Assembly: GCF_014197105.1 (NCBI RefSeq)
Contig: NZ_JACIEV010000005.1
Coordinates: 221,908-285,907, forward strand
Origin: Sphingomonas jinjuensis
GTDB taxonomy: Bacteria > Pseudomonadota > Alphaproteobacteria > Sphingomonadales > Sphingomonadaceae
Direction of reading: 5' to 3'
DNA: 64,000 bases
Shown here: positions 32,900 to 42,395 of the stretch, in pieces
How positions within the stretch are numbered: the first letter of the stretch is position 1
How the letters are laid out: the number at the start of each line of letters is the position of its first letter
The notes under the pieces: model-generated
Databases searched by the model: none
Seen by the model: only the letters and a program-made list of their open reading frames with translations
What the model was told of the DNA's origin: nothing
Position numbers and translations under genes: made by a program

Positions 32900-34713
32900 T
32901 CTCGCTGGCGCTGCTGGCCGCCGCGACCGCCATGACGCCGTCGCCCGATCCCGCCACCGCTGCCGAACCGCTCGACCCCCGCGTCGTCGCGCCCCCCCCG
33001 GCTCGCAGCGCGGAGCGTCTGCCCGATCAGCTCGATGCGGAGCAGCGTTCCGGCTACCGCACCGTCTTCCAGGCGATCCGCGACGCGCGCTGGCAGGATG
33101 CGCAAATCGCGCTCGACACGATGAAGCCGGGGCCGCTGCACGCCATCGCCCGCGCCGAGCTGTGGACCGCGAAGGGCGCCCCCCGCGCCGAGCTGACGAC
33201 GCTCACCGCCCTCCTCACCGAAGCGCCCGAACTGCCCCAGGCGCCCGACCTGCTCCGCCTCGCCCGCGCGCAGGGCGCAACCGACCTCGCGCCGCTGCCG
33301 TCGCAGCAGCGCCTGATCTGGCAGGACGGCGCTCCCCGCCGCAGCCGCGCCAAGGCGACCGCCAGCGATGCGATCGCCGCCGATCTCGCCGCCAAGATGG
33401 CGCCACTGGTGAAGGCTGACGCCGGCGCCGAGGCACAGGCGCTGCTCGAAGTGACGCAGGGGCTTTCGCCCGAGGCGCAGACCGAATGGCAGGCGAAGAT
33501 CGCCTGGATGTATTTCCTGTCCGGCGACGACGCACGGGCGCGCGACATGGGCGGCCTTGCCGGTGTCGGCTTCGGCGATTGGGCGCTCCAGGGCCGCTGG
33601 ACCGCGTCGCTGGCGGCATGGCGCCAGAACGACTGCGTTGCCGCCGGCAACGGGTTCGAAGGCACCGCCGCGCGCGCCAACGACGTCGATCTGCGTGCCG
33701 CGGCGCTATACTGGGCCAGCCGCGCCGACATGGTCTGCGGACGCCCTGACCGGATTCAGGGCCGGCTGAAGGCCGCGGCACAATATAGCGAGAGCTTCTA
33801 CGGTCAGCTCGCCCGACAGGCGCTGGCGATGCGCGACGGAAAGCCCGCGATGGGCGGCGTCGTCACCCGCGACTGGGCGGTACTCGGCCAGCGCCCCAAC
33901 GTCCGCGTCGCCGCCGCGCTGGTCGAAATCGGCGAAACCGACCTTGCCGACGACGTCATCCGCCAGCAGGCGAAGATCGGTTCGCCCAGCGAGTTCGCCG
34001 GCCTCGTCCGCATCGCCGAGGCGCTCAGCCTGCCCGCCACCACCGTCTGGCTCGCACACAACTGCCCGGCCGGCGTGACAGCGGAGGCCGAGGCTCGCTA
34101 TCCCACCCCCGCCTGGACCCCTGACAGCGGCTGGCGCGTCGACAAGGCGCTGGTCTACGCCCACACGCTCGAGGAAAGCGGCTTCCGCAACAAGGTCGTC
34201 AGCCCCGCCGGCGCCTATGGCCTCATGCAGATCATGCCCGCCGCCGCGACCGATTTCGCGCGGGAAAAGGGCTTGGGTGCGATCGACCGGTCGCAGCTGA
34301 CGCGGCCGTCGACCAACATGGACATCGGCCAGCGCCATCTAGAGCGGCTGCGCGACATGGCCGGCGTCACCGGCGGTCTGCTGCCCAAGGTCATCGCTGC
34401 CTATAATGCCGGCCCCAAGCCGGTCGGCGAGTGGAACGCGATCGTTCACGACCGCGGCGATCCGCTGCTCTACATCGAGAGCATCCCCTATTGGGAAACG
34501 CGCGGCTACGTCACGACGGTGCTGCGCAACTACTGGATGTACGAGGCGCAGGGCGGCAAGGCGAAGTCCGCCAGCCGCACCGCCTTGGCGCAGGGGATGT
34601 GGCCGCGGTTCCCCGGGCTCCCCGGCGCCAGCGCGATCCGAATGAACGCGCAGCCCTCGCGCCTCGCGAGCGCCAGCATCGGTTCGGAAATCGGCGCAGG
34701 GGCGATGCGCTAA
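32896..34713 (+). CDS. Soluble lytic murein transglycosylase, Slt70-like
   Basis: 605 residues; start ATG overlaps the UDG-like stop (ATGA). A short N-terminal signal ([10 protein letters not shown]) exports it. An alpha-superhelical region covers most of the protein, then the catalytic SLT domain (about 415-540): the catalytic Glu is Glu427 in LEESGF, followed by the family motif [10 protein letters not shown] and AYNAGP. It cleaves peptidoglycan glycan strands to form 1,6-anhydro-muropeptides in the periplasm. A long perfect palindrome ends 16 bp after the stop and may act as terminator. Confidence 0.93.
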   Translation: MISLALLAAATAMTPSPDPATAAEPLDPRVVAPPPARSAERLPDQLDAEQRSGYRTVFQAIRDARWQDAQIALDTMKPGPLHAIARAELWTAKGAPRAELTTLTALLTEAPELPQAPDLLRLARAQGATDLAPLPSQQRLIWQDGAPRRSRAKATASDAIAADLAAKMAPLVKADAGAEAQALLEVTQGLSPEAQTEWQAKIAWMYFLSGDDARARDMGGLAGVGFGDWALQGRWTASLAAWRQNDCVAAGNGFEGTAARANDVDLRAAALYWASRADMVCGRPDRIQGRLKAAAQYSESFYGQLARQALAMRDGKPAMGGVVTRDWAVLGQRPNVRVAAALVEIGETDLADDVIRQQAKIGSPSEFAGLVRIAEALSLPATTVWLAHNCPAGVTAEAEARYPTPAWTPDSGWRVDKALVYAHTLEESGFRNKVVSPAGAYGLMQIMPAAATDFAREKGLGAIDRSQLTRPSTNMDIGQRHLERLRDMAGVTGGLLPKVIAAYNAGPKPVGEWNAIVHDRGDPLLYIESIPYWETRGYVTTVLRNYWMYEAQGGKAKSASRTALAQGMWPRFPGLPGASAIRMNAQPSRLASASIGSEIGAGAMR

Positions 34714-34728
34714 GGCGTTTCCGCAAAT

Positions 34729-34851
34729 CCTCCCCCGCCAGGGGGAGGTGGCAGCGCAGCTGACGGAGCGGGAGGTAAGCGACGACTACGTTAGCGGCCT
34801 CCGCCCCCTCCGTCACGCCTCCGGCGCGCCACCTCCCCCTGGCGGGGGAGG
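34729..34851. repeat. Long inverted repeat (REP/MITE-like) with 24-bp arms
   Basis: CCTCCCCCGCCAGGGGGAGG plus TGGC on the left (34729-34752) is the exact inverse of the right end (34828-34851). Each arm itself is a hairpin (CCCCCGCCAGGGGG). About 75 bp lies between. Located between the lytic transglycosylase and moaB. It would form a strong structure in RNA of either strand. Confidence 0.8.
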
Positions 34852-34888
34852 ATTGAATAGGCGCCCGCCAACGCCTAGCCCCGCGGAC

Positions 34889-35416
34889 ATGCCGATCGAC
34901 GACACCCGCACTTTCCTCCCCGTCCGCATCGCCGTACTGACGGTCAGCGACACCCGATCCCTCGCCGACGACCGTTCCGGCGATACTCTCGTCGAGCGGC
35001 TGACCACCGCCGGCCACATCCTCGCCGATCGCGCCATCGAACAGGACGACGCCAACATCATCGTCGCCCGCCTGAACGCGTGGATCGACGACCGTGACAT
35101 CGACGTGGTTATCACCACCGGAGGCACTGGCGTCACCGGCCGCGACGTCACGCCCGAGGCAATCGAGCGCACTGCCGAAAAGATGATCCCAGGCTTCGGC
35201 GAACTCTTTCGCTGGCTAAGCTATGCCAAGATCGGCACCTCCACCGTCCAGTCGCGCGCCTGCGCCGCGGTCGCGCGGGGCACCTATCTGTTCGCGCTGC
35301 CCGGCTCGACCGGCGCGGTGAAGGACGGCTGGGACGGCATCCTTCAGGACCAGCTCGACAGCCGCCACCGCCCCTGCAACTTCGTCGAACTCATGCCGCG
35401 CCTTATGGAGCGATAG
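34889..35416 (+). CDS. moaB: Molybdenum cofactor biosynthesis protein B
   Basis: 175 residues from ATG 34889; a start further upstream at 34748 would run through the palindromic repeat and is rejected. The MoCF-biosynthesis fold is shown by [13 protein letters not shown], the MPT-binding loop [11 protein letters not shown](V)TPEA (about 76-92) and the [13 protein letters not shown] block. It adenylylates or binds molybdopterin in molybdenum cofactor synthesis. No other moa/moe genes are nearby. Its stop is 1 bp from the convergent deacetylase stop. Confidence 0.92.
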   Translation: MPIDDTRTFLPVRIAVLTVSDTRSLADDRSGDTLVERLTTAGHILADRAIEQDDANIIVARLNAWIDDRDIDVVITTGGTGVTGRDVTPEAIERTAEKMIPGFGELFRWLSYAKIGTSTVQSRACAAVARGTYLFALPGSTGAVKDGWDGILQDQLDSRHRPCNFVELMPRLMER

Positions 35417-35417
35417 C

Positions 35418-36314
35418 CTAGGCGAAACCCTCGCCCAGCGTCATCACCGCCGTGACATGCCGTTGCGCGATCTCCACCGCATCGTCGCCGTATCCGCCGC
35501 CGACCGTGCTCGCCAGCGGCACGCCCCGCGCGCGCATCAGCCGCGCGATCAACCGCTCGCGCTCGACCAGCCCCTCGCGGGTCAGCGCCAGCCGCCCCAA
35601 CTTGTCGCCCACGAAGGGATCGACGCCGGCCTGGTACAGCACCAGCCCCGGCGCCACCTCGTCGAGGAGCGGCACCAGCGTGCGTTCCAGCGTGGCGAGA
35701 TACTCCTCGTCGCCGATCCCGTCGGCGAGCCCGACGTCGAGCGTCGAGCGTGCCTTGCGCACCGGGAAATTCTTCTCGGCGTGGATCGAGTAGGTCGTGA
35801 TCTCCGCCCGTCCCGCCAGCAGCGCCGCGGTGCCGTCGCCCTGATGCACGTCGCAGTCGACGACCAGCACGCGCCCGACCGCTCCTTCCTCGACGAGGCG
35901 GTTGGCGGCGATCGCCAGGTCGTTGAACACGCAAAAGCCCGCCCCGGTATCCGCCAGCGCATGGTGGCTGCCGCCAGCGGTGTTCGCCGCAAAGCCATGC
36001 TCCAGCGCCAGTTTCGCCGCCAGCCATGTGCCGCCCGGCACGACCGCCGCGCGCCGCGCCACCGCCTCGGTCACCGGGAAGCCGATCCGCCGGGTCTTGG
36101 CCGCAGGTACATCGGCGGCGAGCACCTCGGCGACGTAATCGGCGTCATGCACCGCCTCCAGCCAGCGCGCCGGCATCGGCTCCGGCTCGTGCCAGCACAG
36201 CCGCTCACCCTCGTCGCGCAGCAAGTCGCGGATCAGCCCGTTCTTGTTCCAGCGATAGGTCGATCGCGCCGGCGCGGGCGCGACATAGTCGGGATGATGG
36301 ACGACATGGATCAC
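35418..36314 (-). CDS. Histone deacetylase superfamily (AcuC/acetylpolyamine amidohydrolase-like) hydrolase
   Basis: 298 residues. Class II-type zinc deacetylase fold: the His-His dyad in GGSHHALADTGAGFCVFND (about 113-131), then the metal site VVDCDVHQGDG with Asp and His ligands, and the third Asp in YQAGVDPFVGD. The family removes acetyl groups from small molecules such as polyamines or acetyl-CoA-linked metabolites, or from proteins. Specific substrate unknown. Divergent from the esterase gene 48 bp away. Confidence 0.9.
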   Translation of the reverse strand: MIHVVHHPDYVAPAPARSTYRWNKNGLIRDLLRDEGERLCWHEPEPMPARWLEAVHDADYVAEVLAADVPAAKTRRIGFPVTEAVARRAAVVPGGTWLAAKLALEHGFAANTAGGSHHALADTGAGFCVFNDLAIAANRLVEEGAVGRVLVVDCDVHQGDGTAALLAGRAEITTYSIHAEKNFPVRKARSTLDVGLADGIGDEEYLATLERTLVPLLDEVAPGLVLYQAGVDPFVGDKLGRLALTREGLVERERLIARLMRARGVPLASTVGGGYGDDAVEIAQRHVTAVMTLGEGFA

Positions 36315-36361
36315 GCCGCCTAGGTAGGCGCTGGAAGCCCCCTTCCCAAGCAGGAGAGCGC

Positions 36362-37315
36362 ATGACCGACCCTTTCGTCCGCCCCGACGTCGCCGCGTTC
36401 CTGGGCTATCTCAACAACATGCCCGGCCCGAAGATGCACGAGCTGGAGCCCGCCGCCGCGCGCCAGCTGTATCTCGCGACCAAGGGAGTCGCCGAGGTAC
36501 CGCAGGGTGAGCTGGCGGTGGTCCGCGATCTGTCGATCCCCGGCCCCGCCGGCGCCATCCCGGCCCGCCTGTTCGACGCCGCCGATCGGCACGAGGCCGG
36601 ACCCGCGGTCGTCTTCTTCCACGGCGGCGGCTTCGTCATCGGCGATCTCGACACCCACGCCAGCTTTTGCGCCGAGGCGGCACGGGTGCTCGACGTGCCG
36701 GTCATCGCGATCGACTATCGCCTCGCCCCCGAGCATCGGTGGCCCGCCGCACCCGACGATTGCGAAGCCGCCGCACGCTGGGTCGCCACCAGCCCGCCCG
36801 AGCTAAAGCGCAGCGTCACCGGCCTCGTCCTGATGGGCGACAGCGCCGGCGGCGCGCTGACGATCGTCACCGCCATCGCGCTGCGCGACGAGCCCGCCAC
36901 GGTGCCGGTGCTGGTCCAGGCGCCGATCTATCCCGTCGTCGACCGGGTCGAGCCCTATGGCTCCTACGACCAGTTCAACGCCGGCTACCTGCTGACCCGC
37001 GAATCGATGAGCTGGTTCGAGGACGCCTATGCCGCCGACCTCGATCATATGCGCGCCTCGCCGATCCGCGCCGACCTAACGGGATTGCCGCCCTGCGTGA
37101 TCGTCACCGCCGGGCTCGATCCGCTGCGCGACCAGGGCCGCCGCTATGCCGCCACGCTGATCGAAAAGGGTATCCCCACCATCTACCGCGAGGCGTCGGG
37201 GAATATTCATGGCTTCATCAACATGCGCCAGGCGATCCCTTCGGGCCAGGGCGACGTCACGGGTTACCTTACCGCGGTGCGGGCGATGCTGGCCGAGCAG
37301 GTGGCCGACGCATGA
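36362..37315 (+). CDS. Alpha/beta hydrolase, HSL-type esterase
   Basis: 317 residues from ATG 36362, preceded by CAGGAGAG. The oxyanion-hole motif HGGG is at 87-90 and the nucleophile motif GDSAGG has Ser161; the acid is in TAGLDPLRDQG and the catalytic His in NIHGFINM. This is the hormone-sensitive-lipase (bHSL, arylesterase) group, likely hydrolysing short-chain esters in the cytoplasm. The rppH start overlaps its stop by 4 bp. Confidence 0.93.
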   Translation: MTDPFVRPDVAAFLGYLNNMPGPKMHELEPAAARQLYLATKGVAEVPQGELAVVRDLSIPGPAGAIPARLFDAADRHEAGPAVVFFHGGGFVIGDLDTHASFCAEAARVLDVPVIAIDYRLAPEHRWPAAPDDCEAAARWVATSPPELKRSVTGLVLMGDSAGGALTIVTAIALRDEPATVPVLVQAPIYPVVDRVEPYGSYDQFNAGYLLTRESMSWFEDAYAADLDHMRASPIRADLTGLPPCVIVTAGLDPLRDQGRRYAATLIEKGIPTIYREASGNIHGFINMRQAIPSGQGDVTGYLTAVRAMLAEQVADA

Positions 37316-37824
37316 GCGATCTCCCCTATCGCCCCTGCGCGGGCGTCATGCTCGCCAATCGCGACGGCCGGGTCTTCGTCGGCCAGCGGCTCGATTCGAC
37401 GCTGGAGGCCTGGCAAATGCCGCAGGGCGGGGTCGACCCCGGTGAGGATGCGCTGACCGCCGCGATCCGCGAGCTCGGCGAGGAAACCGGCATCGCGCCT
37501 CACCAGGTGACGCTGATCGCCGAGGCACCAGGCGAGTTCGTCTACGATCTGCCCGAAGACATGATCGGCAAGATCTGGAAGGGCAAATGGCGCGGTCAGC
37601 GCCAGCGCTGGTTCCTGTTCCGCTTCGACGGCCAGGACAGCGACGTGAACATCGCCACTTCACATCCCGAATTCCGCGCCTGGCGCTGGGTCGATGCCCA
37701 CGAATTGCCGCGCCTGATCGTGCCCTTCAAAAAAAAGCTATACGAGGATGTACTCGCCGCGCTGAAGCCACATTTGGCCGCAGGCAAGCGAAGCGATGGT
37801 GCCGTAGCGGAAACCAGCCGATAA
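37312..37824 (+). CDS. rppH: RNA pyrophosphohydrolase
   Basis: 170 residues from the ATG at 37312, overlapping the esterase stop. The Nudix box GGVDPGEDALTAAIRELGEETG begins at Gly39 with the E-x7-REL-x-EE catalytic pattern (Glu57, Glu58). The protein begins LPYRPCAGVMLANRDG and has GQRLDS-x-EAWQMPQGG, the RppH-type N-terminal motif. It removes pyrophosphate from 5' triphosphate mRNA, starting RNase E decay. A following DUF481 gene starts 10 bp later. Confidence 0.92.
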   Translation: MSDLPYRPCAGVMLANRDGRVFVGQRLDSTLEAWQMPQGGVDPGEDALTAAIRELGEETGIAPHQVTLIAEAPGEFVYDLPEDMIGKIWKGKWRGQRQRWFLFRFDGQDSDVNIATSHPEFRAWRWVDAHELPRLIVPFKKKLYEDVLAALKPHLAAGKRSDGAVAETSR

Positions 37825-37833
37825 GGGCTGCCC

Positions 37834-38748
37834 GTGATGCGTCGGCTGGTTCTTCTTGTCGCGGCCCTGCCGCTCGTCCTCGCCGACGCCCCGCCGCCCG
37901 GCGACAGCCCGGTGCCGATCCCGGCGGCGATCAAGGCAATGCTCGATGCCGCGATCGAAACCGGCAACGACGGGGAAATCTCGACGATCGTCAAATATGC
38001 CCGCCTTGCCGATCCGGCGAGCGCCGACGCCGTGCTCGCCATCGCTCAGAAATGGCGCGCCGATCGCGAGGCGGCGCGCCAGGAGACGATCCGCCAGGCC
38101 ACCGTCTTCGACCTGTGGAGCGGCAGTGCGCAGCTGGGCGGCTATATCTCGACCGGCAACAGCGACATCGCCGGCGGCAGCGCGGTGATCGACGCCAAGC
38201 GCGAAGGCCTTCAATGGCGCCACAAGTTCCGCGTCCAAGCCGATTATCAGGAAAACCAGGGCGTCACGACGCGCGAGCATTATCTCGCCAGCTACGAGCC
38301 CAACTACAAGATCGACGACCGCCTCTACATGTACGGCGCCGGCCAGTATGAGAGCGACAAGTTCCTGGGCTATTGGAACCGCTTCTCCGCATCGATCGGC
38401 GCCGGCTACAGCGTCCTCAAGTCGCGTGCCATGTCGCTGGACCTCGAACTCGGCCCCGCCTTCCGCCACACCTATTTTACCGACCAGACCGTTCAGTCCA
38501 GTCCCGCCGGCCGCGGTTCGCTGGCGTTTCGCTGGCAGCTGCTGCCCGGCTTATCGGTCACGCAGAACGGTGCGGCCTATGTCCAGCGCTTCAATTCGAC
38601 GATCAGCGGCGTCACGGCGCTCAACGCCAAGCTGATCGGGCCGCTCTCGGCATCGCTGTCGTACAACATCCAATACGAAAGCCAGCCGCCCGTGGGCTCG
38701 GTTTCGACCGACACCACGACCCGGGCCTCCGTGGTGTACAGTTTCTAG
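37834..38748 (+). CDS. DUF481 outer-membrane beta-barrel protein
   Basis: 304 residues if GTG 37834 is used; ATG 37837 is equally good. The signal peptide is short (MRRLVLLVAALPLVLADAPP). After about 85 residues of helical region comes a beta-rich domain matching DUF481: GSAQLGGYISTGNSDIAGG, EHYLASYEPNYKIDDRLYMYG, GPLSASLSYNIQYESQPP and the terminal aromatic strand ASVVYSF that outer-membrane barrels need. Function of DUF481 is unclear; some members are porin-like. Confidence 0.85.
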   Translation: MMRRLVLLVAALPLVLADAPPPGDSPVPIPAAIKAMLDAAIETGNDGEISTIVKYARLADPASADAVLAIAQKWRADREAARQETIRQATVFDLWSGSAQLGGYISTGNSDIAGGSAVIDAKREGLQWRHKFRVQADYQENQGVTTREHYLASYEPNYKIDDRLYMYGAGQYESDKFLGYWNRFSASIGAGYSVLKSRAMSLDLELGPAFRHTYFTDQTVQSSPAGRGSLAFRWQLLPGLSVTQNGAAYVQRFNSTISGVTALNAKLIGPLSASLSYNIQYESQPPVGSVSTDTTTRASVVYSF

Positions 38749-38827
38749 CCATACTTCGTCATACCGGGCTTCCCCCGGCTCGACGGAGGGGGTGGAGACT
38801 GGCGGCGCACCCCGCTACCAGTAACGC

Positions 38828-40033
38828 ATGAAACCATCTCAGCCGCATCAGGTCGTGGTTGACACCATCGACGCCGCCCCGATGCGCACCCAGGTTGAGC
38901 GCTGGTCCGCGATCAACAGTGGCACGCGAAACCTTGTCGGCCTTGCGATGATGGCGGGCCAACTCGCCGACGCCTTCGCCGCCCTCCCCGGCACGCTCAC
39001 GCTGGTCGATCCCGCCCCGGCCGCCAGCGTCGGCGCGGAAGGCCTGGTCGTTGCGCTCGACCATGGCCGCCACCTCCACCTGCGCGTCCGCCCCGATGCG
39101 CCGGTGCAGATGCTCTTCACCGGCCACATGGACACCGTCTATCCCGCCGATCACCCCTTCCAGCTAGTCAGCGACCGCGGCGACGGCACGATCGGCGGTC
39201 CCGGCGTCGCTGACATGAAGGGCGGCCTGTCGGTGATGCTTGCCGCCCTAAAGGCGGTGGAGACGACGTCATTCGCCGACCGCCTGGGCTATGAGGTCGT
39301 CATCAACTCGGACGAGGAAACCGGCTCCTTCTCGTCCGCAGCCCTCATCGCCCAGGCCGCGCGCGGCAAGGTCGCCGCCTTCACCTACGAGCCCGCCCTC
39401 GCCGACGGCACGCTGGCGGGCGCGCGCGGCGGCACCGGCAACTTCTCGATCGTCGTCCGCGGCCGCAGCGCCCATGCCGGCCGCAATCCCGATGAGGGTC
39501 GCAATGCCGTCGTCGCCGCCGCCGACATCGCGCTCCGCCTTGCCGAGGCGCGCGGCCCCGCGCTGTCGGTCAACCCCGCCAGGATCGACGGCGGCGGCCC
39601 CAACAACGTCGTCCCCGATCTCGCGATCCTGCGCGTCAACTTCCGCCCCGGCGACCGCGATGCCATCACCTATGCCCGCCAGGCGATCGACCATGCGGTC
39701 GCTGCCGTCGAACGCGCGCATGACGTCGCGATCGAGGTCCACGGCAGCTTCAATCGCCCGCCCAAACCACTCGACCCCGCCGCCGAGCGCCTGTTCGCCG
39801 TCGTCGCCGACGCCGGCGCGACGCTCGGCATCCCGGTCGCCTGGCGCGCCACCGGCGGGGTGTGCGACGGCAACAACATTGCCGCGGCCGGCGTCCCCGT
39901 CGTCGACACCATGGGGGTTCGTGGCGGCGCGATCCATTCACCGGATGAGTTCATGATCCTCGACAGCCTGTACGAGCGCGCCGCCCTTTCGACCCTCGCC
40001 ATCCTGTCCATCTCCGAAAAGGGCCGTCCATGA
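38828..40033 (+). CDS. M20 family metallohydrolase in the arginine succinylation operon
   Basis: 401 residues. Di-zinc M20 hydrolase: LFTGHMDTVYPADHPF with the His/Asp ligands, GGPGVADMKGGL (about 123-134) with the bridging Asp, SDEETGS with catalytic Glu pair, and a dimerisation lid. It is closest to carboxypeptidase G2/glutamate-carboxypeptidase-like proteins. The stop overlaps astA by 4 bp. In this operon an amide-bond hydrolase might supply the desuccinylase step normally done by AstE, but that is inference. Confidence 0.9.
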   Translation: MKPSQPHQVVVDTIDAAPMRTQVERWSAINSGTRNLVGLAMMAGQLADAFAALPGTLTLVDPAPAASVGAEGLVVALDHGRHLHLRVRPDAPVQMLFTGHMDTVYPADHPFQLVSDRGDGTIGGPGVADMKGGLSVMLAALKAVETTSFADRLGYEVVINSDEETGSFSSAALIAQAARGKVAAFTYEPALADGTLAGARGGTGNFSIVVRGRSAHAGRNPDEGRNAVVAAADIALRLAEARGPALSVNPARIDGGGPNNVVPDLAILRVNFRPGDRDAITYARQAIDHAVAAVERAHDVAIEVHGSFNRPPKPLDPAAERLFAVVADAGATLGIPVAWRATGGVCDGNNIAAAGVPVVDTMGVRGGAIHSPDEFMILDSLYERAALSTLAILSISEKGRP

Positions 40034-41049
40034 GCTACGTCATCCGCGCCGCCCGTCCCGACGACCTCCAGCACCTGTATGAGATGGCGAAGCTGACCGG
40101 CGGCGGCTTCACCAACCTGCCGCCCGAGCGCCGCGCGCTGAAGGCGAAGCTCGACCGCAGCGCCGACGCCTTCGCCCGCGCCGACGATACGCTCGTCGAC
40201 GAGCTGTTCGTGCTGATGCTCGAGGATACGGCCACCGGCGAGGTTCGCGGCACCTGCCAGCTCTTCACCCAGGTCGGCCAGCGCCACCCCTTCTACAGCT
40301 ATCGCCTCGGCACGCTGACCCAGCACAGCCGCGAGCTCGACCGCACCTTCCGCGCCGAGATGCTGGCGCTGACCACCGATCTCGAAGGGTCGGCGGAGGT
40401 CGGCGGCCTGTTCCTCCACCCCGGCGAGCGGGCCGGCGGCCTCGGCCTTCTTCTCGCACGCAGCCGCTACCTCTTCATCGCCGCGCACCGCCCGCGCTTC
40501 GCCGACCGCATCCTCGCCGAGCTGCGCGGGATCATCGACGAGGCCGGCGGCTCGCCGTTCTGGGACGGGCTGGCAGGCCGCTTCTTCGGCATGAATTTCC
40601 AGGATGCCGACCAGTTTAACGGCGTCCACGGCCACCAGTTCATCGCCGACCTGATGCCGAAGCATCCCATCTACACCGCGATGCTCACCGAGACCGCGCG
40701 CGCCGTGATCGGCTTGCCCCACCCTTCGGGACGGGCGGCAATGCGGATGCTGGAGAATGAGGGCTTCGCGTTCGAGAATTACGTCGACATCTTCGACGGC
40801 GGCCCGACCATGACCGCGCGCACCGACCGCGTCCGCACCATCGCCGAGGCGCGCGAGGCTCGTATCGTCGCGATCGACAGCGACGGCGGCGAGGAAGCAC
40901 TGGTCGCGACCGGGCATCTCACCAAGTTCCGCTGCGCCTTCGGCCAGGTCCGCAGCGTCGGCGACGGCATCGTGCTCAGCACCGCCTGCGCCGCCGCGCT
41001 CGGTGTCGCCGAGGACGATGTCGTCCGCCATGTCGCGCGGGTGCTGTGA
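40030..41049 (+). CDS. astA: Arginine N-succinyltransferase
   Basis: 339 residues; ATG overlaps the previous stop. Transfers succinyl from succinyl-CoA to the alpha-amino group of arginine, the first step of the AST pathway. Family marks include MSYVIRAARPDDLQHLYEMAKLTGGGFTNLP at the N-terminus, SEVGGLFLHPGERAGGLGLLLARSRYLFIA (GNAT-like CoA-binding fold), and FWDGLAGRFFGMNFQDAD. Length is standard. The next gene is astB. Confidence 0.95.
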   Translation: MSYVIRAARPDDLQHLYEMAKLTGGGFTNLPPERRALKAKLDRSADAFARADDTLVDELFVLMLEDTATGEVRGTCQLFTQVGQRHPFYSYRLGTLTQHSRELDRTFRAEMLALTTDLEGSAEVGGLFLHPGERAGGLGLLLARSRYLFIAAHRPRFADRILAELRGIIDEAGGSPFWDGLAGRFFGMNFQDADQFNGVHGHQFIADLMPKHPIYTAMLTETARAVIGLPHPSGRAAMRMLENEGFAFENYVDIFDGGPTMTARTDRVRTIAEAREARIVAIDSDGGEEALVATGHLTKFRCAFGQVRSVGDGIVLSTACAAALGVAEDDVVRHVARVL

Positions 41050-42293
41050 TGCCGGTCGAGATCAACTTCGACGGCATCGTCGGCCCAAGCCACAATTACG
41101 CGGGCCTGTCGCACGGCAATCTCGCCGCCACCCGCAACGCCGGCAAGGTCAGCCATCCCCGCGCCGCCGCGCTTCAGGGCATCGCCAAGATGCGCGCCAA
41201 TCTGGCGCTCGGCCTGACGCAGGGCATCCTCCTGCCGCACCCGCGCCCCGATCACAGCTGGCTGGGTCGCCTCGGCCTGACCTATGCCGACGCCCCGCCG
41301 CATCTTCAGGCGCAGGCGCTGTCGGCCTCGTCGATGTGGGCCGCCAATGCCGCCACCGTATCGCCCGCGCCCGACACCGCCGACGGCCGCTGCCACCTGA
41401 CGGTCGCCAACCTCGTGACGATGCCGCATCGCAGCCACGAGTGGCCCGCGACGCTCGCCCAGCTGCGGCTCGCATTCGCAGACCCCGCCTTCGCCGTCCA
41501 TGACGCCGTCCCCGCCCCCTTCGGCGACGAGGGCGCCGCCAACCACATGCGCCTGTGCTCGTCGCATGGCGAGCCCGGCGTCGAGGTGTTCGTCTATGGC
41601 GTCGCCGGCGGCCCCTTCCCCGCCCGCCAGCATCGCGAAGCGAGCGAGGCCATCGCCCGCCACCACGGCCTAGATCCCGCGCGCACGCTCTTCGTCCGTC
41701 AGTCCGACGAAGCGATCGCCGCCGGCGCCTTCCACAACGACGTCGTCGCCGTCGCCAACGAGCGCGTCCTGTTCGCACACGAGCAGGCCTTTGCGAATCG
41801 TGACGCCGTCTACGCCGATCTCCGCCGCCTGCTCCCCGACATCGAAATCGTCGAGGTGCCCGCCGCCGAGGTCAGCCTCGCCGACGCCATCGCCTCCTAC
41901 CTCTTCAACGCGCAGCTGGTGACGACTCCGCAGGGCCCGACGCTGATCGTCCCCGGCGAGGCGCGCGCGACGCCATCGGTCTGGCGCTGGCTCGAGCGGC
42001 ATCAGGCCGGCAACGGTCCGATCCGCCGGGTGGAGGTCGTCGACGTGCGCGAATCGATGGCCAACGGCGGCGGTCCAGCCTGCCTGCGCCTTCGCGTCGT
42101 CGCCGATCCCGCGACCATCGATCCGCGCTTTCTGGTCGACGCCGCCCTGCTCGACCGCATCGCCGCGGTGATCGAGACGCATTGGCCCGACGCCATCGAC
42201 CCTGCCGCGATCGGCGATCCGGCGCTGATCGCGCGGATAGAGCGGGGGCGGCTCGCGCTGCTGGAGGCACTCGATCTGTCGGTTCTTGCCTGA
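41049..42293 (+). CDS. astB: N-succinylarginine dihydrolase
   Basis: 414 residues from ATG 41049 (a GTG directly before it at 41046 is also open); the start overlaps the astA stop by one base. Converts N2-succinylarginine to N2-succinylornithine plus ammonia and CO2. The guanidino-modifying fold is recognised by the N-terminus EINFDGIVGPSHNYAGLSHGN, SSMWAANAATVSPAPDTADGRCHLT, GEPGVEVFVYG, HNDVVAVANE and SMANGGGPACLRLRV with the nucleophile Cys. AstC and AstD are not in the window, so the pathway must be completed elsewhere. Confidence 0.95.
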   Translation: MPVEINFDGIVGPSHNYAGLSHGNLAATRNAGKVSHPRAAALQGIAKMRANLALGLTQGILLPHPRPDHSWLGRLGLTYADAPPHLQAQALSASSMWAANAATVSPAPDTADGRCHLTVANLVTMPHRSHEWPATLAQLRLAFADPAFAVHDAVPAPFGDEGAANHMRLCSSHGEPGVEVFVYGVAGGPFPARQHREASEAIARHHGLDPARTLFVRQSDEAIAAGAFHNDVVAVANERVLFAHEQAFANRDAVYADLRRLLPDIEIVEVPAAEVSLADAIASYLFNAQLVTTPQGPTLIVPGEARATPSVWRWLERHQAGNGPIRRVEVVDVRESMANGGGPACLRLRVVADPATIDPRFLVDAALLDRIAAVIETHWPDAIDPAAIGDPALIARIERGRLALLEALDLSVLA

Positions 42294-42315
42294 CCTGGCG
42301 CACAGAAGCGTCGGG

Positions 42316-42358
42316 TTAATTGACAATTAACCATGTCGCTTAACGCGACGTTAGCCAT
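42316..42358 (+). promoter_or_regulatory. Two tandem CtrA-type binding boxes
   Basis: Box 1 is TTAA-TTGACAA-TTAACCAT (42316-42334) and box 2 is TTAA-CGCGACG-TTAGCCAT (42340-42358), both in TTAA-N7-TTAA spacing, 24 bp apart (consensus match in box 1, one change in box 2). Box 1 is also the centre of a 19-bp perfect palindrome (42314-42332) and includes the TTGACA sequence of a possible -35 element. They precede the small membrane protein gene at 42396. CtrA is the alphaproteobacterial cell-cycle response regulator. Confidence 0.6.
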
Positions 42359-42395
42359 TTCCGCCGCTGGCACGCACCTTGCCTAAGTGTCTGGC

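Noticed and set aside
38757..38800. CGTCAT followed by CCGGGCTTCCCCCGG before the M20 hydrolase gene
   Set aside because: Looks like a decayed palindromic repeat, but the match to the 85-bp family is only six bases, so I do not call it.
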